Below are positions 27,973 through 36,444 of a DNA stretch of 64,000 nucleotides, piece after piece (position 1 is the first letter of the stretch; each line of letters opens with the position of its first letter). Source of the DNA: JACVRM01 sp963809765 (GTDB taxonomy: Bacteria; Actinomycetota; Thermoleophilia; Gaiellales; Gaiellaceae); assembly GCA_963809765.1 (NCBI GenBank), contig CAWEKT010000001.1:1306866-1370865 (forward strand). Reading direction: 5' to 3'. The notes beneath the pieces were generated by a model. The model worked only from the letters and a program-made list of their open reading frames with translations, had not been told where the DNA came from and searched no databases. A program made the translations under genes and the position numbers.

Positions 27973-28037
27973 TTTGTCCAAGTCTAGCCGGGCGGCCGGG
28001 CAGACATCCGGAGCCACTCCCGCTAGGGTCGCCCCCC

Positions 28038-28454
28038 ATGAGCGAGCACGAGCCCGAGCGCACGACCGAGTTCCAGATCCAGGTCCCCAACGACCTGGAG
28101 CCGGGTGTCTACGCGAACTTCCTGTCGGTCTGGCACACGGCCTACGAGTTCACGCTCGACTTCGGCGTCACCCAACCGCCCCAGGTCGACAACCCGGAGG
28201 ACCCCGACGAGCCGGTGCGCGTCGAGTGCCGGGTCGTGGCGCGGGTGAAGATCCCGGTGACCGTCCTCTTCGACGTGCTCCGTGCGCTGAACGAGAACAT
28301 GACGCGCTACGAGCAGGTCTTCGGCGAGATCCGCCGGCCCGAGGGCCCGCCGGACGAGCCCGGCTCAACGGCATCTAGGAGGGCTTGGCGGAACGTCGCT
28401 CGTCGCAGGAGTGCGATGGTCGTTCCGAGGCTAGGACGCAGGGAGCGCCGATAG
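28038..28454 (+). CDS. DUF3467 family protein with tail encoded by a MITE-like element
   Basis: The first ~112 residues match DUF3467, small proteins of unknown function: TTEFQIQVPNDLEPGVYANF, AYEFTLDFG and a C-terminal helix LFDVLRALNENMTRYEQVFG. The family normally ends about here. In this copy the frame continues through GPPDEPGSTAS into element copy 2 and terminates at 28452-28454, adding ~25 Arg-rich residues encoded by the element. A shift of one frame would end at the TAG at 28376-28378, the first bases of the element. So the native stop was either lost by the insertion or hidden by an indel. ATG 28038 is clear. Confidence 0.75.
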   Translation: MSEHEPERTTEFQIQVPNDLEPGVYANFLSVWHTAYEFTLDFGVTQPPQVDNPEDPDEPVRVECRVVARVKIPVTVLFDVLRALNENMTRYEQVFGEIRRPEGPPDEPGSTASRRAWRNVARRRSAMVVPRLGRRERR

Positions 28455-28543
28455 CCGTCGCCCTATCGGTGCGACCGAGGACAACGCATCGGGACGACCA
28501 GCGCGCTCCTGCGGCACAGTCGTCGTTTCGCCAATCCCTCCTA
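28376..28543. mobile_element. MITE-like element, copy 2 (family D), inverted relative to copy 1
   Basis: 168 bases from TAGGAGGGCTTGGCGGAACG to the complementary end CGTTTCGCCAATCCCTCCTA. The left ~65 bases are nearly the reverse complement of the right end of copy 1. A central hairpin CGATAG / CTATCG lies near 28449-28467. It lies between the convergent DUF3467 and comB genes, five bases from the comB stop, and overlaps the DUF3467 tail. Confidence 0.75.
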
Positions 28544-28547
28544 CGCG

Positions 28548-29228
28548 CTAGGCCACGATCTCGGCGGCCGCGCCGACCATCCGCGAGAGCCGCGGGACGG
28601 TCTCGAGCGAGTCGACCCGGCACACCCAGGCGATGTCGTCCTCCATGCCCGGCGGGCCGTACGTGCGCGCGTTGATGCCGTCCAGCGCGTCGGGGTAGCG
28701 GGCGGCGACCAGCTCGGCGGCCTTGGCGCCGTCGCCGCGCTCGCCCTCGAGCAACGCCACGATCCGACCCGCGCAGTAGGCGTCGTCGATGGCGAAGGTG
28801 CCCTGGAAGCCGGCGCAGATGACGGCCACGTCCTCCCCGGCCCCGGCGGCCGTTTGGGCGACGGCGCTCAGGTTGAGCAGGCTCCCGAGCAGGACGGTGT
28901 CCGCGCGCGCTGCGGCAGCGAGGATGGCGCGCGTCCCGTTGGTCGTCGAGAAGATGATCGGCTCCGAGCCGCCGTCGAGGAACTCCCGCGGCGAGGCGCC
29001 GACGTCGAAGCCGGGGATCTTGACGGCCTGACGCTCGCCGCCGAGCAGGCCCTCGCCGAGCTCGTCGCGCAACGCCCGGGCATCGTCTACGCCGGCCGCT
29101 GCCAGGACGCGCGGGTAGCCGGACGCGAGCGCCTGGGTGATCGTCGAGGTCGCCCGCATCACGTCGACGACGATCGCGACGGGAGCCCGGGCCGGCTCCT
29201 CGGGCGTGAACGCGACGTCGACCCGCAC
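28548..29228 (-). CDS. comB: 2-phosphosulfolactate phosphatase family protein
   Basis: ComB hydrolyses 2-phosphosulfolactate to sulfolactate, first described in coenzyme M synthesis; bacteria use it for sulfolactate or unknown roles. The 226-residue protein has the family motifs VAIVVDVMRATSTI, GERQAVKIPGFDVGASP, IIFSTTNGTRAI and VICAGFQGTFAIDDAYCAGR. The usual GNSP reads GASP. No coenzyme M pathway gene is visible nearby, so the physiological substrate is uncertain. The start is at 29228; the stop TAG is five bases from the MITE-like element. Confidence 0.87.
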   Translation of the reverse strand: MRVDVAFTPEEPARAPVAIVVDVMRATSTITQALASGYPRVLAAAGVDDARALRDELGEGLLGGERQAVKIPGFDVGASPREFLDGGSEPIIFSTTNGTRAILAAAARADTVLLGSLLNLSAVAQTAAGAGEDVAVICAGFQGTFAIDDAYCAGRIVALLEGERGDGAKAAELVAARYPDALDGINARTYGPPGMEDDIAWVCRVDSLETVPRLSRMVGAAAEIVA

Positions 29229-29242
29229 GCCGCCAACCTAAC

Positions 29243-29417
29243 GTCAACGGCTGGGGTCAGTCCCCTGCGCAACAGCGTCCCGGTCGCGGCAGCGCCGCGA
29301 ACGGGGACAGACCCGTCGTCTCAGACCGCCGCGACCTCCGCCGGGTCGTCCCCATCCGACGCTGCCGCGACCGCAGCACAGTGCTCGGGGGACTGACCCG
29401 AGCAGTTCGCCGTTGAC
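29243..29417. repeat. Composite repeat family A element with outer inverted repeats
   Basis: Outer inverted repeats GTCAACGGC (29243-29251) and GCCGTTGAC (29409-29417). Inside are GGGTCAGTCCCC (29254-29265), GGGGACAGACCC (29303-29314) and an inverted GGGGGACTGACCC (29387-29399). It fills the spacer between comB and the rhomboid gene and has no coding frame. Confidence 0.7.
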
Positions 29418-29466
29418 CGAACGACCCTGCAGCTGTCGCGACCGTCCAGGTGTCTACTCTGCGCGC

Positions 29467-30354
29467 GTGGCCGAGCTGACCCGGTGCTACCGGCACCCGG
29501 ACCGTGAGACAGGCGTGACGTGTTCCGAGTGCGGGCGGGGCATCTGCCCCGATTGCATGATCTTCGCCCCGGTCGGGATCCGCTGCCCCGACCACGCGGG
29601 CGGGCCTGCGGGCGCCCCGGCGCGGCCGCGCACCACCACGCGCGTCCGCCGAGGGATCTTCGACACCGGCGGCGCGATCGTCACCAAGGTGCTGATCGGG
29701 CTCAACGTCGGCGTCTTCTTCGTCAATCTGGCGCAGGGCGCCAGCCTGAACCGAAACGACGGGAGCCTCTTCGTCGACGGCGCCCTGATCGGGCGGGCGT
29801 TCGATCCCGCGACCAACCAGCTGATCGGGGTGGCCGAGGGCGAGTGGTACCGGATGGTCACGGCCATGTTCCTGCACGGGAGCGTGATCCACCTCGGCAT
29901 GAACATGCTGATGCTCTACTGGATCGGGTCGCCGCTCGAGGAGGCCGTCGGTCGCCTCCGCTTCCTGCTCATCTACTTCGTCAGCGGCCTCTGCGGCTCG
30001 GCGGGGGCACTCGCGCTGACCGAGCCGAACTCGATCACGGTCGGCGCATCGGGCGCCATCTTCGGCATGCTCGGCGCCGCGCTCGTCTACGAGCGCCAGC
30101 GCACCTTCGTGCTCGGCGGCAGCGCGATGGGGATCATCCTCATCAACCTGATCCTCACGTTCGCGGTCCCGAACATCTCGATCGGCGGCCATATCGGCGG
30201 CCTCGTCGGCGGCGCAGCCTGCGCCCTGGCCCTGACGCAGGTGGGGCGCGTCCACGCCGCCTACGGCCGGCCGGGCGTGCTCGGCTTCGCCGGCGTCGCA
30301 GCGGTCGCGCTCGCCGCACTCGGCGTCTCGCTCTTCACCATCGCGGGCTACTGA
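29467..30354 (+). CDS. Rhomboid intramembrane serine protease with N-terminal B-box zinc finger
   Basis: A 295-residue membrane protease. Residues ~5-40 form a zinc finger: CYRHPDRETGVTCSECGRGI, then CPDCM and a CPDH pair, the pattern of B-box-type fingers found before actinobacterial rhomboids. Six or seven membrane segments follow. The rhomboid signature has the conserved WYRMVTAMFLHGSVIHLGMN loop, catalytic Ser in ITVGASGAIFGMLG, and His in ISIGGHIGGLVGG. Substrates are unknown. GTG 29467 was chosen because the zinc finger begins there. No frameshift is seen. Confidence 0.93.
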   Translation: MAELTRCYRHPDRETGVTCSECGRGICPDCMIFAPVGIRCPDHAGGPAGAPARPRTTTRVRRGIFDTGGAIVTKVLIGLNVGVFFVNLAQGASLNRNDGSLFVDGALIGRAFDPATNQLIGVAEGEWYRMVTAMFLHGSVIHLGMNMLMLYWIGSPLEEAVGRLRFLLIYFVSGLCGSAGALALTEPNSITVGASGAIFGMLGAALVYERQRTFVLGGSAMGIILINLILTFAVPNISIGGHIGGLVGGAACALALTQVGRVHAAYGRPGVLGFAGVAAVALAALGVSLFTIAGY

Positions 30355-30481
30355 GCGCTCCGCTCGGTGCGCGATCGCCGATCCGAAGCCGCAATCCTGC
30401 GGTAGCGTCGGAATATGGGATTGATGCCCCTGCGAGCCGAATCGCCGCCACCGCCGCTACCGGCCGCCGTTTTGGAAGGGC

Positions 30482-31513
30482 GTGGATCGCGTCCTCGACG
30501 AGATGGACGCTCCGGCGGCGCTGGCCCATCACGTCGGACCGCTCGCAGCGCGCCGCTGGCGCGTGCTCGGCAGGCCGGTGCCGGCGGAGATCGCTCAGCA
30601 GGAGCGCTCGGCGCACTTCGGCGCGCTGCTCGCGATCCCGGTGCTCGAGCGCATTCGTGCGGCCTACGACGGCCGCATGCTGCTGATCAAGGGGCCGGAA
30701 GTGGAGGCGCACTACCCGATGGGAGGCCGGGCCTTCGGCGACCTCGACCTGCTCGTCGACGACGCCGCCGCCGCGCACGCTGCGCTCCAGGCGGCAGGGT
30801 TCGAGGAAATGCCGGGCGCCCCCGATCGCCGGCCCGTCCACCTCCCTGCGGTTCGCTGGTCCGGAAGCGCGTATCCCGTCGAGGTGCATCTCCGTCCGAA
30901 CTGGCCGCGGCACCTCGAGCCGCCGAGCAACGACGAGTTCTTTGACGCGGCGGTCCCGTCGCGTGTGCCGGTGGATGGGCTCGAGACGCCCTCCGCCGAG
31001 CATCACACCCTGATCGTCGCGGCCCATGCTTGGAAGCACATGCCGCTCGGGTACGTGCGCGACCTCGTCGACGTCGCCGCCCTTGCTGACGGCTCGGACG
31101 AGCAGGAGCTGACACGAGCCGCACAGTCATGGGGACTGGCCGGGATCTTCGAAACGACGCTCGCTACCGCCCGCTGGCTGTTCGACAACGGCGAACGACC
31201 ACTCGCCACCCGGCTCTGGGCACGGCACCTACGCCCAGCTCGCGAGGCGTCGATCCTGGAGCGCCACTTGCGGCGCTGGGTAACGCCCTTCTGGATGCTG
31301 CCGCCCGGACTGGCGGCTGTCGCCGCTGGCAAGAACATCGCGAGCGACGCTCAACCCGTTGACGGCGAGGGTTGGTGGGAGAAGCTCGATCGAATCGCCT
31401 GGGTAGCGACGCACCCCGGCCGCACCCGCTCCGAGCGACCGACTCCCAGGCGGCGACGACGAGGACTTCTAGAAGCCGTCGAACGCAGGCGGGTAGAGAA
31501 CGCGCCCTCGTAG
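30482..31513 (+). CDS. Nucleotidyltransferase-fold protein (PF14907-like)
   Basis: A 343-residue protein. The recognisable motif is MLLIKGPEVEAHYP followed by RAFGDLDLLVD, which is the GxxxE...GDxD pattern of the uncharacterised nucleotidyltransferase family (NTP_transf_5) often found next to surface-polysaccharide or lasso-peptide clusters. The middle and end are helical; AHAWKHMPLGYVRDLVDVAAL matches the second conserved block. GTG 30482 has GGAAGGG just upstream. The transferred group and substrate are unknown. The 3' end overlaps the convergent GNAT gene by 45 bases. Confidence 0.75.
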   Translation: MDRVLDEMDAPAALAHHVGPLAARRWRVLGRPVPAEIAQQERSAHFGALLAIPVLERIRAAYDGRMLLIKGPEVEAHYPMGGRAFGDLDLLVDDAAAAHAALQAAGFEEMPGAPDRRPVHLPAVRWSGSAYPVEVHLRPNWPRHLEPPSNDEFFDAAVPSRVPVDGLETPSAEHHTLIVAAHAWKHMPLGYVRDLVDVAALADGSDEQELTRAAQSWGLAGIFETTLATARWLFDNGERPLATRLWARHLRPAREASILERHLRRWVTPFWMLPPGLAAVAAGKNIASDAQPVDGEGWWEKLDRIAWVATHPGRTRSERPTPRRRRRGLLEAVERRRVENAPS

Positions 31514-32012
31514 CGAGTGCTCGTACGCCGACAGCCTCTGGATCATGAAGGCCGCGTCGGGAATCTCCGGCCGGGGCGCCAGCAGCCCGAAGCCCGATGC
31601 CCGCTCGAAGCCGAGCGGCGGGTAGTACGCCGGGATCCCCTCGACGAGGACGAGCGGCTCGCCGCGCGCCTCCGCCCTGGCGACGACCTCGCGCGTGAGC
31701 GCCGCACCGATCCCCAGGCGCTGGCGGTCGGGCCGTACCGCCAGCGGCGACAGCAGGAGGAGCCGGCGAGTCGACCCCTCGAGCCCCACGTAGGAGAGCA
31801 TCGTGTGGCCGACGACCTCGCCTTCCTCCTCTGCCACGTAGCGCCAGCTCGGGCACGTAGTCGTCGGATGCGCGGATGAGCTCGACTAGCCGGGCAACCG
31901 CGGCACCCTCGTCGCCGAACGCGGCTCGCACAACTGCAGCGATGCCCGAGAAGTCCGCGGGACGCTCGGGGCGAACGAGCACCGAGTCACTGTGTCGCGT
32001 GGAGTCCCCCAC
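31469..32012 (-). CDS. GNAT N-acetyltransferase; frameshift near 31842
   Basis: About 180 residues. The N-terminal part VLVRPERPADFSGIAAVVRAAFGDEG is a typical GNAT beginning. After VPELAL the frame must change by removing one base near 31840-31845, giving VAEEEGEVVGHTMLSYV and the acetyl-CoA loop PDRQRLGIGAALTREVV, and then PAYYPPLGFERAS at the C-terminal strand. This resembles the YhbS-like GNATs. The substrate is unknown. GTG 32012. It overlaps the end of the converging nucleotidyltransferase gene. Confidence 0.82.
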
Positions 32013-32063
32013 GACGAGAGCTTCGCAGCACCGCCCTGCAGTCGGTGCAGCGTCGTAGACCGG

Positions 32064-32142
32064 AGTTAGTGGCTGACAGCCACAAACTGGAACGCCGTGG
32101 CAGCCCCGTTTTCGAAGACTTAGTGGCTGTCAGCCACTAACT
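32064..32142. repeat. Pair of palindromes (family B)
   Basis: Palindrome 1 at 32064-32088: AGTTAGTGGCTG, A, CAGCCACAAACT. Palindrome 2 at 32118-32142: ACTTAGTGGCTG, T, CAGCCACTAACT. Arms differ by one base each; centres are 54 bases apart. The same palindrome type is inserted in dnaE2. It lies in the GNAT-ppdK spacer. Confidence 0.7.
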
Positions 32143-32177
32143 GATTCGCCGGCACGGCGTCGCCGGACGAACGGCTG

Positions 32178-32204
32178 GGGTCAGTCCCCTGCGGGGACAG
32201 ACCC
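32178..32204. repeat. Complete repeat family A unit
   Basis: GGGTCAGTCCCC, spacer TGC, GGGGACAGACCC; preceded by AACGGCT. This is a 12-bp stem with one mismatch and the cleanest copy together with 40989-41015. It lies 27 bases beyond the ppdK stop and could act as its terminator. Confidence 0.75.
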
Positions 32205-32230
32205 GACAGTCCCGGCGCTGACGACAGGCG

Positions 32231-34850
32231 CTAGCCGCCGGCGATCGCGGCCGTGACGCCCGCGTCCGCGAGCGATGCCTGCGCCGCGGCGAGGCGAGCG
32301 AGCGGCACGCGGTAGGGCGAGCACGAGACGTAGTCGAGCCCGAGCTCGTGGCAGAAGGCGACCGACGGCGGGTCGCCGCCGTGCTCGCCGCAGATGCCGA
32401 GCTTCAGCTCCTTCACGGCCAGTCCGCGCTCGACCGCGATCTTCATCAGGTCACCGACGCCGGACTGGTCGAGCGTCTCGAACGGGTTCTTCTCGAGGAT
32501 GCGGTCCTGCAGGTAGTGCGTCAGGAACTTGCCCTCGGCGTCGTCTCGCGAGAAGCCGAGCGCCGTCTGCGTCAGGTCGTTCGTCCCGAACGAGAAGAAG
32601 TCGGCGTGCGCGGCGATCTCGTCGGCGCGGATGCACGCTCGCGGCAGCTCGATCATCGTGCCGACCAGGAGCTCGATCTCGCCCTCGTCGGCGGCGGCCG
32701 CCAGCGTCATCGCCCGCAGCCGCTTCAGCTCCTCGGCGAAGCCGACGAGCGGATGCATGATCTCGACGAGCGGCGCGTCGCCCGTGCGCTCGCGCACCGC
32801 GATCGCGGCCCGCACGATCGCCCGCACCTGCATCTCGTAGATCTCCGGGTACATCAGCCCGAGCCGGCAGCCGCGGGTGCCGAGCATCGGGTTCGACTCC
32901 TGGAGCGCCCGGATGCGCGCCGCCACGCGTTCGTCCGGTGCCTGGTCGAGCGGCGGCAGGAACTCGTGCAGCGGCGGGTCGAGCAGCCGGATCGTCACCG
33001 GCAGCCCGGCCATCGCCTCGAAGATGCCCTCGAAGTCGCTCTGCTGGAACGGGAGCAGCCGGTCGAGCGCCGCGCGGCGTCCGTCTTCGTCCGAGGCCAG
33101 GATCATCTCCCGCACCACGGGCAGCCGGCCCTCGGCCATGAACATGTGCTCCGTCCGGCAGAGGCCGATGCCCTGGGCGCCGAACTCGCGCGCGCGCGCG
33201 GCGTCCTCGGGCGTGTCGGCGTTGGCGCGGACGCGCAGCCGCCGCAGGTCGTCGGCCCACTCGAGCACCGTCTCGAAGTGCTCGTTGATCTGCGGCGGTA
33301 CCAGCTCGACGGCGCCGATGATCACGCGTCCGGTCCCGCCGTCGATCGTGATCACGTCGCCCTCGGCCAGCCGCCTGTCGCCGAGCCCGATGGTGCGCGC
33401 GTCGAGATCGATCGTCAGCCCCTCGCAGCCGGCGACGCAGGGCTTCCCCATGCCGCGGGCGACGACCGCGGCGTGCGAGGTCATGCCGCCGTGCGCGGTG
33501 AGGATGCCCGCCGCCTCGATCAGGCCGTGGATGTCGTCGGGCGTCGTCTCCCAGCGGACGAGGATGACGCTCTCGCCTGCGCGCCCGCGCTGCTCGGCCA
33601 GGTCGGCGTCGAGCACGATCTCCCCGCAGGCGGCGCCCGGCGAGGCGTTCAGCCCACGCGCCGCCACCTCCACCTCGGCCGCCGGGTCGATCATCGGGTG
33701 CAGCAGCTGGTCGAGCTGGGCCGGGTCGATGCGCGCGACCGCCTCCTCGCGCGAGATCACGCCCTCCTCGACCATGTCGGCGGCGCAGCGCAGCGCAGCG
33801 GCCGCGGTGCGCTTGGCCGTGCGCGTCTGCAGCAGGTAGAGGTGCTCGTCCTCGACCGTGAACTCGATGTCCTGCATGTCGCGGTAGTGCGTCTCGAGCC
33901 GCGCGATCGTGTCCTGCAGCTGCTGGTACGCGCGCGGCAGCACCTCGCCCATGCGCTCGATCGGCTCGGGCGTGCGGATGCCGGCGACGACGTCCTCGCC
34001 CTGGGCGTTGCGCAGAAACTCGCCGTAGATCCCCGGCGCGCCGGTGGACGGATCGCGGGTGAAGCAGACGCCGGTGCCCGACGTGTCGCCCTTGTTGCCG
34101 AACACCATCTGGACGACGTTGACCGCGGTCCCGATGTCGTTCGGGATCCCGTTTGCCCGCCGGTAGACCTGCGCCCGCGGCGCGTCCCACGAGTCGAACA
34201 CGGCCCGCACCGCCCGCGCGAGCTGCTCGGCCGCGTCCTGCGGGAAGGGCCGGCCCAGCCGCCGCTCGTAGAGGCCCTTGAACGTCTCCACGAGCCCGGC
34301 CAGGTCGTCCGGCGACAGCTCCACGTCCTGCGACACGCCCCGCTCCCGCTTCAGGTCGGTGAGCGCGCTCTCGAACTCGTGGCCGTCGATGCCGTCCACG
34401 ACCTCGCCGTACATCTGGATCAGCCGCCGGTACGAGTCGAACGCGAAGCGCGCGGTTGCCGGTGCTCTCGGCCAGTCCCTCGACGGCCTCGTCGTTCAGG
34501 CCGAGGTTGAGGATCGTGTCCATCATCCCCGGCATCGACACGGCCGCCCCCGAGCGAACGGAGACGAGCAGCGGGTCGTGTGGGTCGCCGAACCGCTTGC
34601 CGGCGCGCTCCTCGAGGGCGCTCAGGTGCTCGTCGATCTGCGCATCCAGCCCCTCGGGCACTTCCTTGCCGGCGGCCATGTAGGCGCGACAGGCCTCGGT
34701 CGTGACGGTGAAGCCGCCGGGCACCGGGATGCCGAGCGCGGTCATCTCGGCCAGGCCGATGCCCTTGCCGCCGAGGAGCTCGCGCCCGCCGGGCGCCTCC
34801 TCCGCGAAGTCGTAGACGTAGCGCACGCCGCTGACCGGTGAGACCGCCAT
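32231..34850 (-). CDS. ppdK: Pyruvate, phosphate dikinase; frameshift near 34437
   Basis: Interconverts pyruvate, ATP and phosphate with PEP, AMP and pyrophosphate. About 873 residues from ATG 34850. The N-terminal ATP-grasp domain has LLGGKGIGLAEMTALGIPVP and VSVRSGAAVSMPGMMDTILN. The central phosphohistidine domain has GGMTSHAAVVARGMGKPCVA, where His carries the phosphate and the Thr two residues before is the target of the regulatory kinase. The C-terminal PEP domain ends with the catalytic Cys in GICGEHGGDP. One extra base near 34437 in TGNRRFAFDSYRR splits the frame. The gene for its regulator lies 4 kb away at 38895-39745. Confidence 0.96.
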
Positions 34851-34891
34851 GCGGCGAGATACTTCCACAGCCGAGCCGCAATACTCTCGCC

Positions 34892-35575
34892 GTGCCCGAG
34901 CCTCAGATCGTCGCGGCCGGCGGCGGCGGCTTCTGCCGCGAGCTGGCCCGCCACATTGTCGAGCTCGCCGGTGGCGGCACGCGCACGCGTGTCCTCTACG
35001 TCGGCACCGCGAGCGCGGAGGACCCGCGCTACGCGCTCGAGGTCGGCGACCTCTTCGGCCCCGAGGTCGAGTACACGCGGGCGGAGTTCTTCCCCTGGCC
35101 GCGCCCCGACCTGGAGGAGCACTTGCTGCGCCAGGACGCCGTCTTCGTCGACGGCGGCAACACCGCCAACATGCTCGCGGTCTGGCGCGTGCACGGCTTC
35201 GACCGCATGCTGCGCCGCGCCTGGGAGCAGGGTGTCGTCCTGTCGGGCTCGAGCGCGGGCGGCATCTGCTGGTTCGACCAGGGCGTGACGGACTCGTTCG
35301 GGCCGCAGCTGGACGGCATGGACTGCCTCGGGTTCCTGCAGGGCAGCCTCTGCCCCCACTACGACGACGAGGATCGCCGCCGCCCGGTCTACCACGAGCT
35401 GCTGCAGAACGGCATGCGCGCCGGCTACGCGGCGGAGGCCGGGGTCGGCCTCCACTTCGTCGGCGAGGAGCTGCGCGAGGTGGTGTCGTGCCGCGAGGGC
35501 TCCGGCGCCTTCCGCGTCGAGCTCGTGGACGGCGAGGTGCGGGAGACGCGGCTGGAGGCGCGGCATCTTGGCTGA
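34892..35575 (+). CDS. Peptidase E / cyanophycinase-like S51 peptidase
   Basis: A 227-residue protein from GTG 34892. The start QIVAAGGGGF and VFVDGGNTANMLAVWR are S51 family motifs, the nucleophile Ser is in LSGSSAGGICWF, and LCPHYDDEDRR carries the expected His. Members cleave Asp-X dipeptides (peptidase E) or cyanophycin; the short length and motif favour an Asp-dipeptidase-like enzyme. It is divergent from ppdK with 41 bases between the starts, so both promoters must overlap. No frameshift. Confidence 0.85.
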   Translation: MPEPQIVAAGGGGFCRELARHIVELAGGGTRTRVLYVGTASAEDPRYALEVGDLFGPEVEYTRAEFFPWPRPDLEEHLLRQDAVFVDGGNTANMLAVWRVHGFDRMLRRAWEQGVVLSGSSAGGICWFDQGVTDSFGPQLDGMDCLGFLQGSLCPHYDDEDRRRPVYHELLQNGMRAGYAAEAGVGLHFVGEELREVVSCREGSGAFRVELVDGEVRETRLEARHLG

Positions 35576-35590
35576 GGCCCCCACGAAGAC

Positions 35591-35718
35591 GGGTCTGTCC
35601 CCGGCGGCGGCCTGCCCTTGGGTGAGCAGGGTCTGTCCCCGGAGGCGGCGGCCTCCGCCGCCAGCCGTTCGCGCGGACCGCCGGCGACTCGACCTCGGGT
35701 TGCGGGGACAGCCCTGCA
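35591..35718. repeat. Cluster of repeat family A half-units
   Basis: GGGTCTGTCCCC at 35591-35602 and at 35629-35640, then a GC palindrome around GGAGGCGGCGGCCTCCGCC at 35641-35659, and a degenerate inverse unit TGCGGGGACAGCCCTGCA near 35701-35718. It fills the spacer upstream of the methyltransferase start. Confidence 0.6.
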
Positions 35719-35721
35719 ACC

Positions 35722-36444
35722 TTGAGCTCGAAGGAGGGCTGGGAGGCGCAGGCCGCCAACTGGGCTGCCTGGGCCCGCACTCCCGGCCACGACTCCTACT
35801 GGCAGTTCCGCAACCCGTTCTTCGACGAGATCGTCCCGCCGCCGGGCCGGGCGACGCTCGAGGTGGGCTGCGGCGAGGGGCGCGTCGCCCGAGACCTGCG
35901 GGACCGTGGCCATTCCGTCACGGCGGTCGACGCCTCCCCCACCCTGATCGAGCTGGCGCGCGAGGTGGACCCTGACAGCACCTACGTGGTCGCCGACGTG
36001 GCAGAGCTCCCGTTCGACGACGGCAGCTTCGACCTGGCGGTCGCGTTCAACTCCTTCATGGTGTTCGACGACGTCCCGGCGGCAGCGCGGGAGCTCGCCC
36101 GCGTGCTCGTCCCCGGCGGCCGGCTCGCCGTCTCGATCACGCATCCCGTCGCCGACGCCGGCAGGTTCGAGAACCGGCAGCCCGACGCGCGGTTCGTGAT
36201 CGCCGGCAGCTACTACCAGCGCCGGTGGGTCGAGGACTCGTTCGACCGCGACGGGCTGCCGATCACCTTCTACGGCTGGACGCACCCGCTCGAGGACTAC
36301 ACGCGGGCGCTGGAGGACGCGGGCTTTCTGATCGAGCGGATCCGCGAGCCGCAGGCACCAGTCGAGGCCGCCGAACGCGACCCGAGCGACGGTCGCTGGC
36401 AGCGCCTGCCGAACTTCCTGCACCTGCGCGCGCTGCGCCCGTGA
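35722..36444 (+). CDS. Class I SAM-dependent methyltransferase
   Basis: A 240-residue methyltransferase. The SAM motif I is TLEVGCGEGRVARDLRDRG, the acidic residue of motif II is VTAVDASPTLIELAR, and the post-motif FDLAVAFNSFMVFDDV followed by ARVLVPGGRLAVSITHP is typical of the UbiE/BioC group. The C-terminal region with YGWTHPLEDYTRALEDAGFL is the small-molecule-type end. The start is TTG 35722, 5 bases ahead of an internal GGAGG, so a nearby alternative start is possible. The stop overlaps the next start (GTGA). The substrate is unknown. Confidence 0.85.
   Translation: MSSKEGWEAQAANWAAWARTPGHDSYWQFRNPFFDEIVPPPGRATLEVGCGEGRVARDLRDRGHSVTAVDASPTLIELAREVDPDSTYVVADVAELPFDDGSFDLAVAFNSFMVFDDVPAAARELARVLVPGGRLAVSITHPVADAGRFENRQPDARFVIAGSYYQRRWVEDSFDRDGLPITFYGWTHPLEDYTRALEDAGFLIERIREPQAPVEAAERDPSDGRWQRLPNFLHLRALRP

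Noticed and set aside
25492..27987. An 831-codon open frame on the plus strand
   Set aside because: It lies antisense to the glycosyltransferase and photolyase genes and has low-complexity His/Arg/Gly content typical of shadow frames.
32348..34510. A 720-codon open frame on the plus strand opposite ppdK
   Set aside because: Antisense to a clearly conserved enzyme; composition mirrors the GC3 pattern and no family motif is visible.
34892..35575. Cyanophycinase as a firm call
   Set aside because: Length and motifs fit peptidase E equally or better and no cyanophycin synthetase is in the window.
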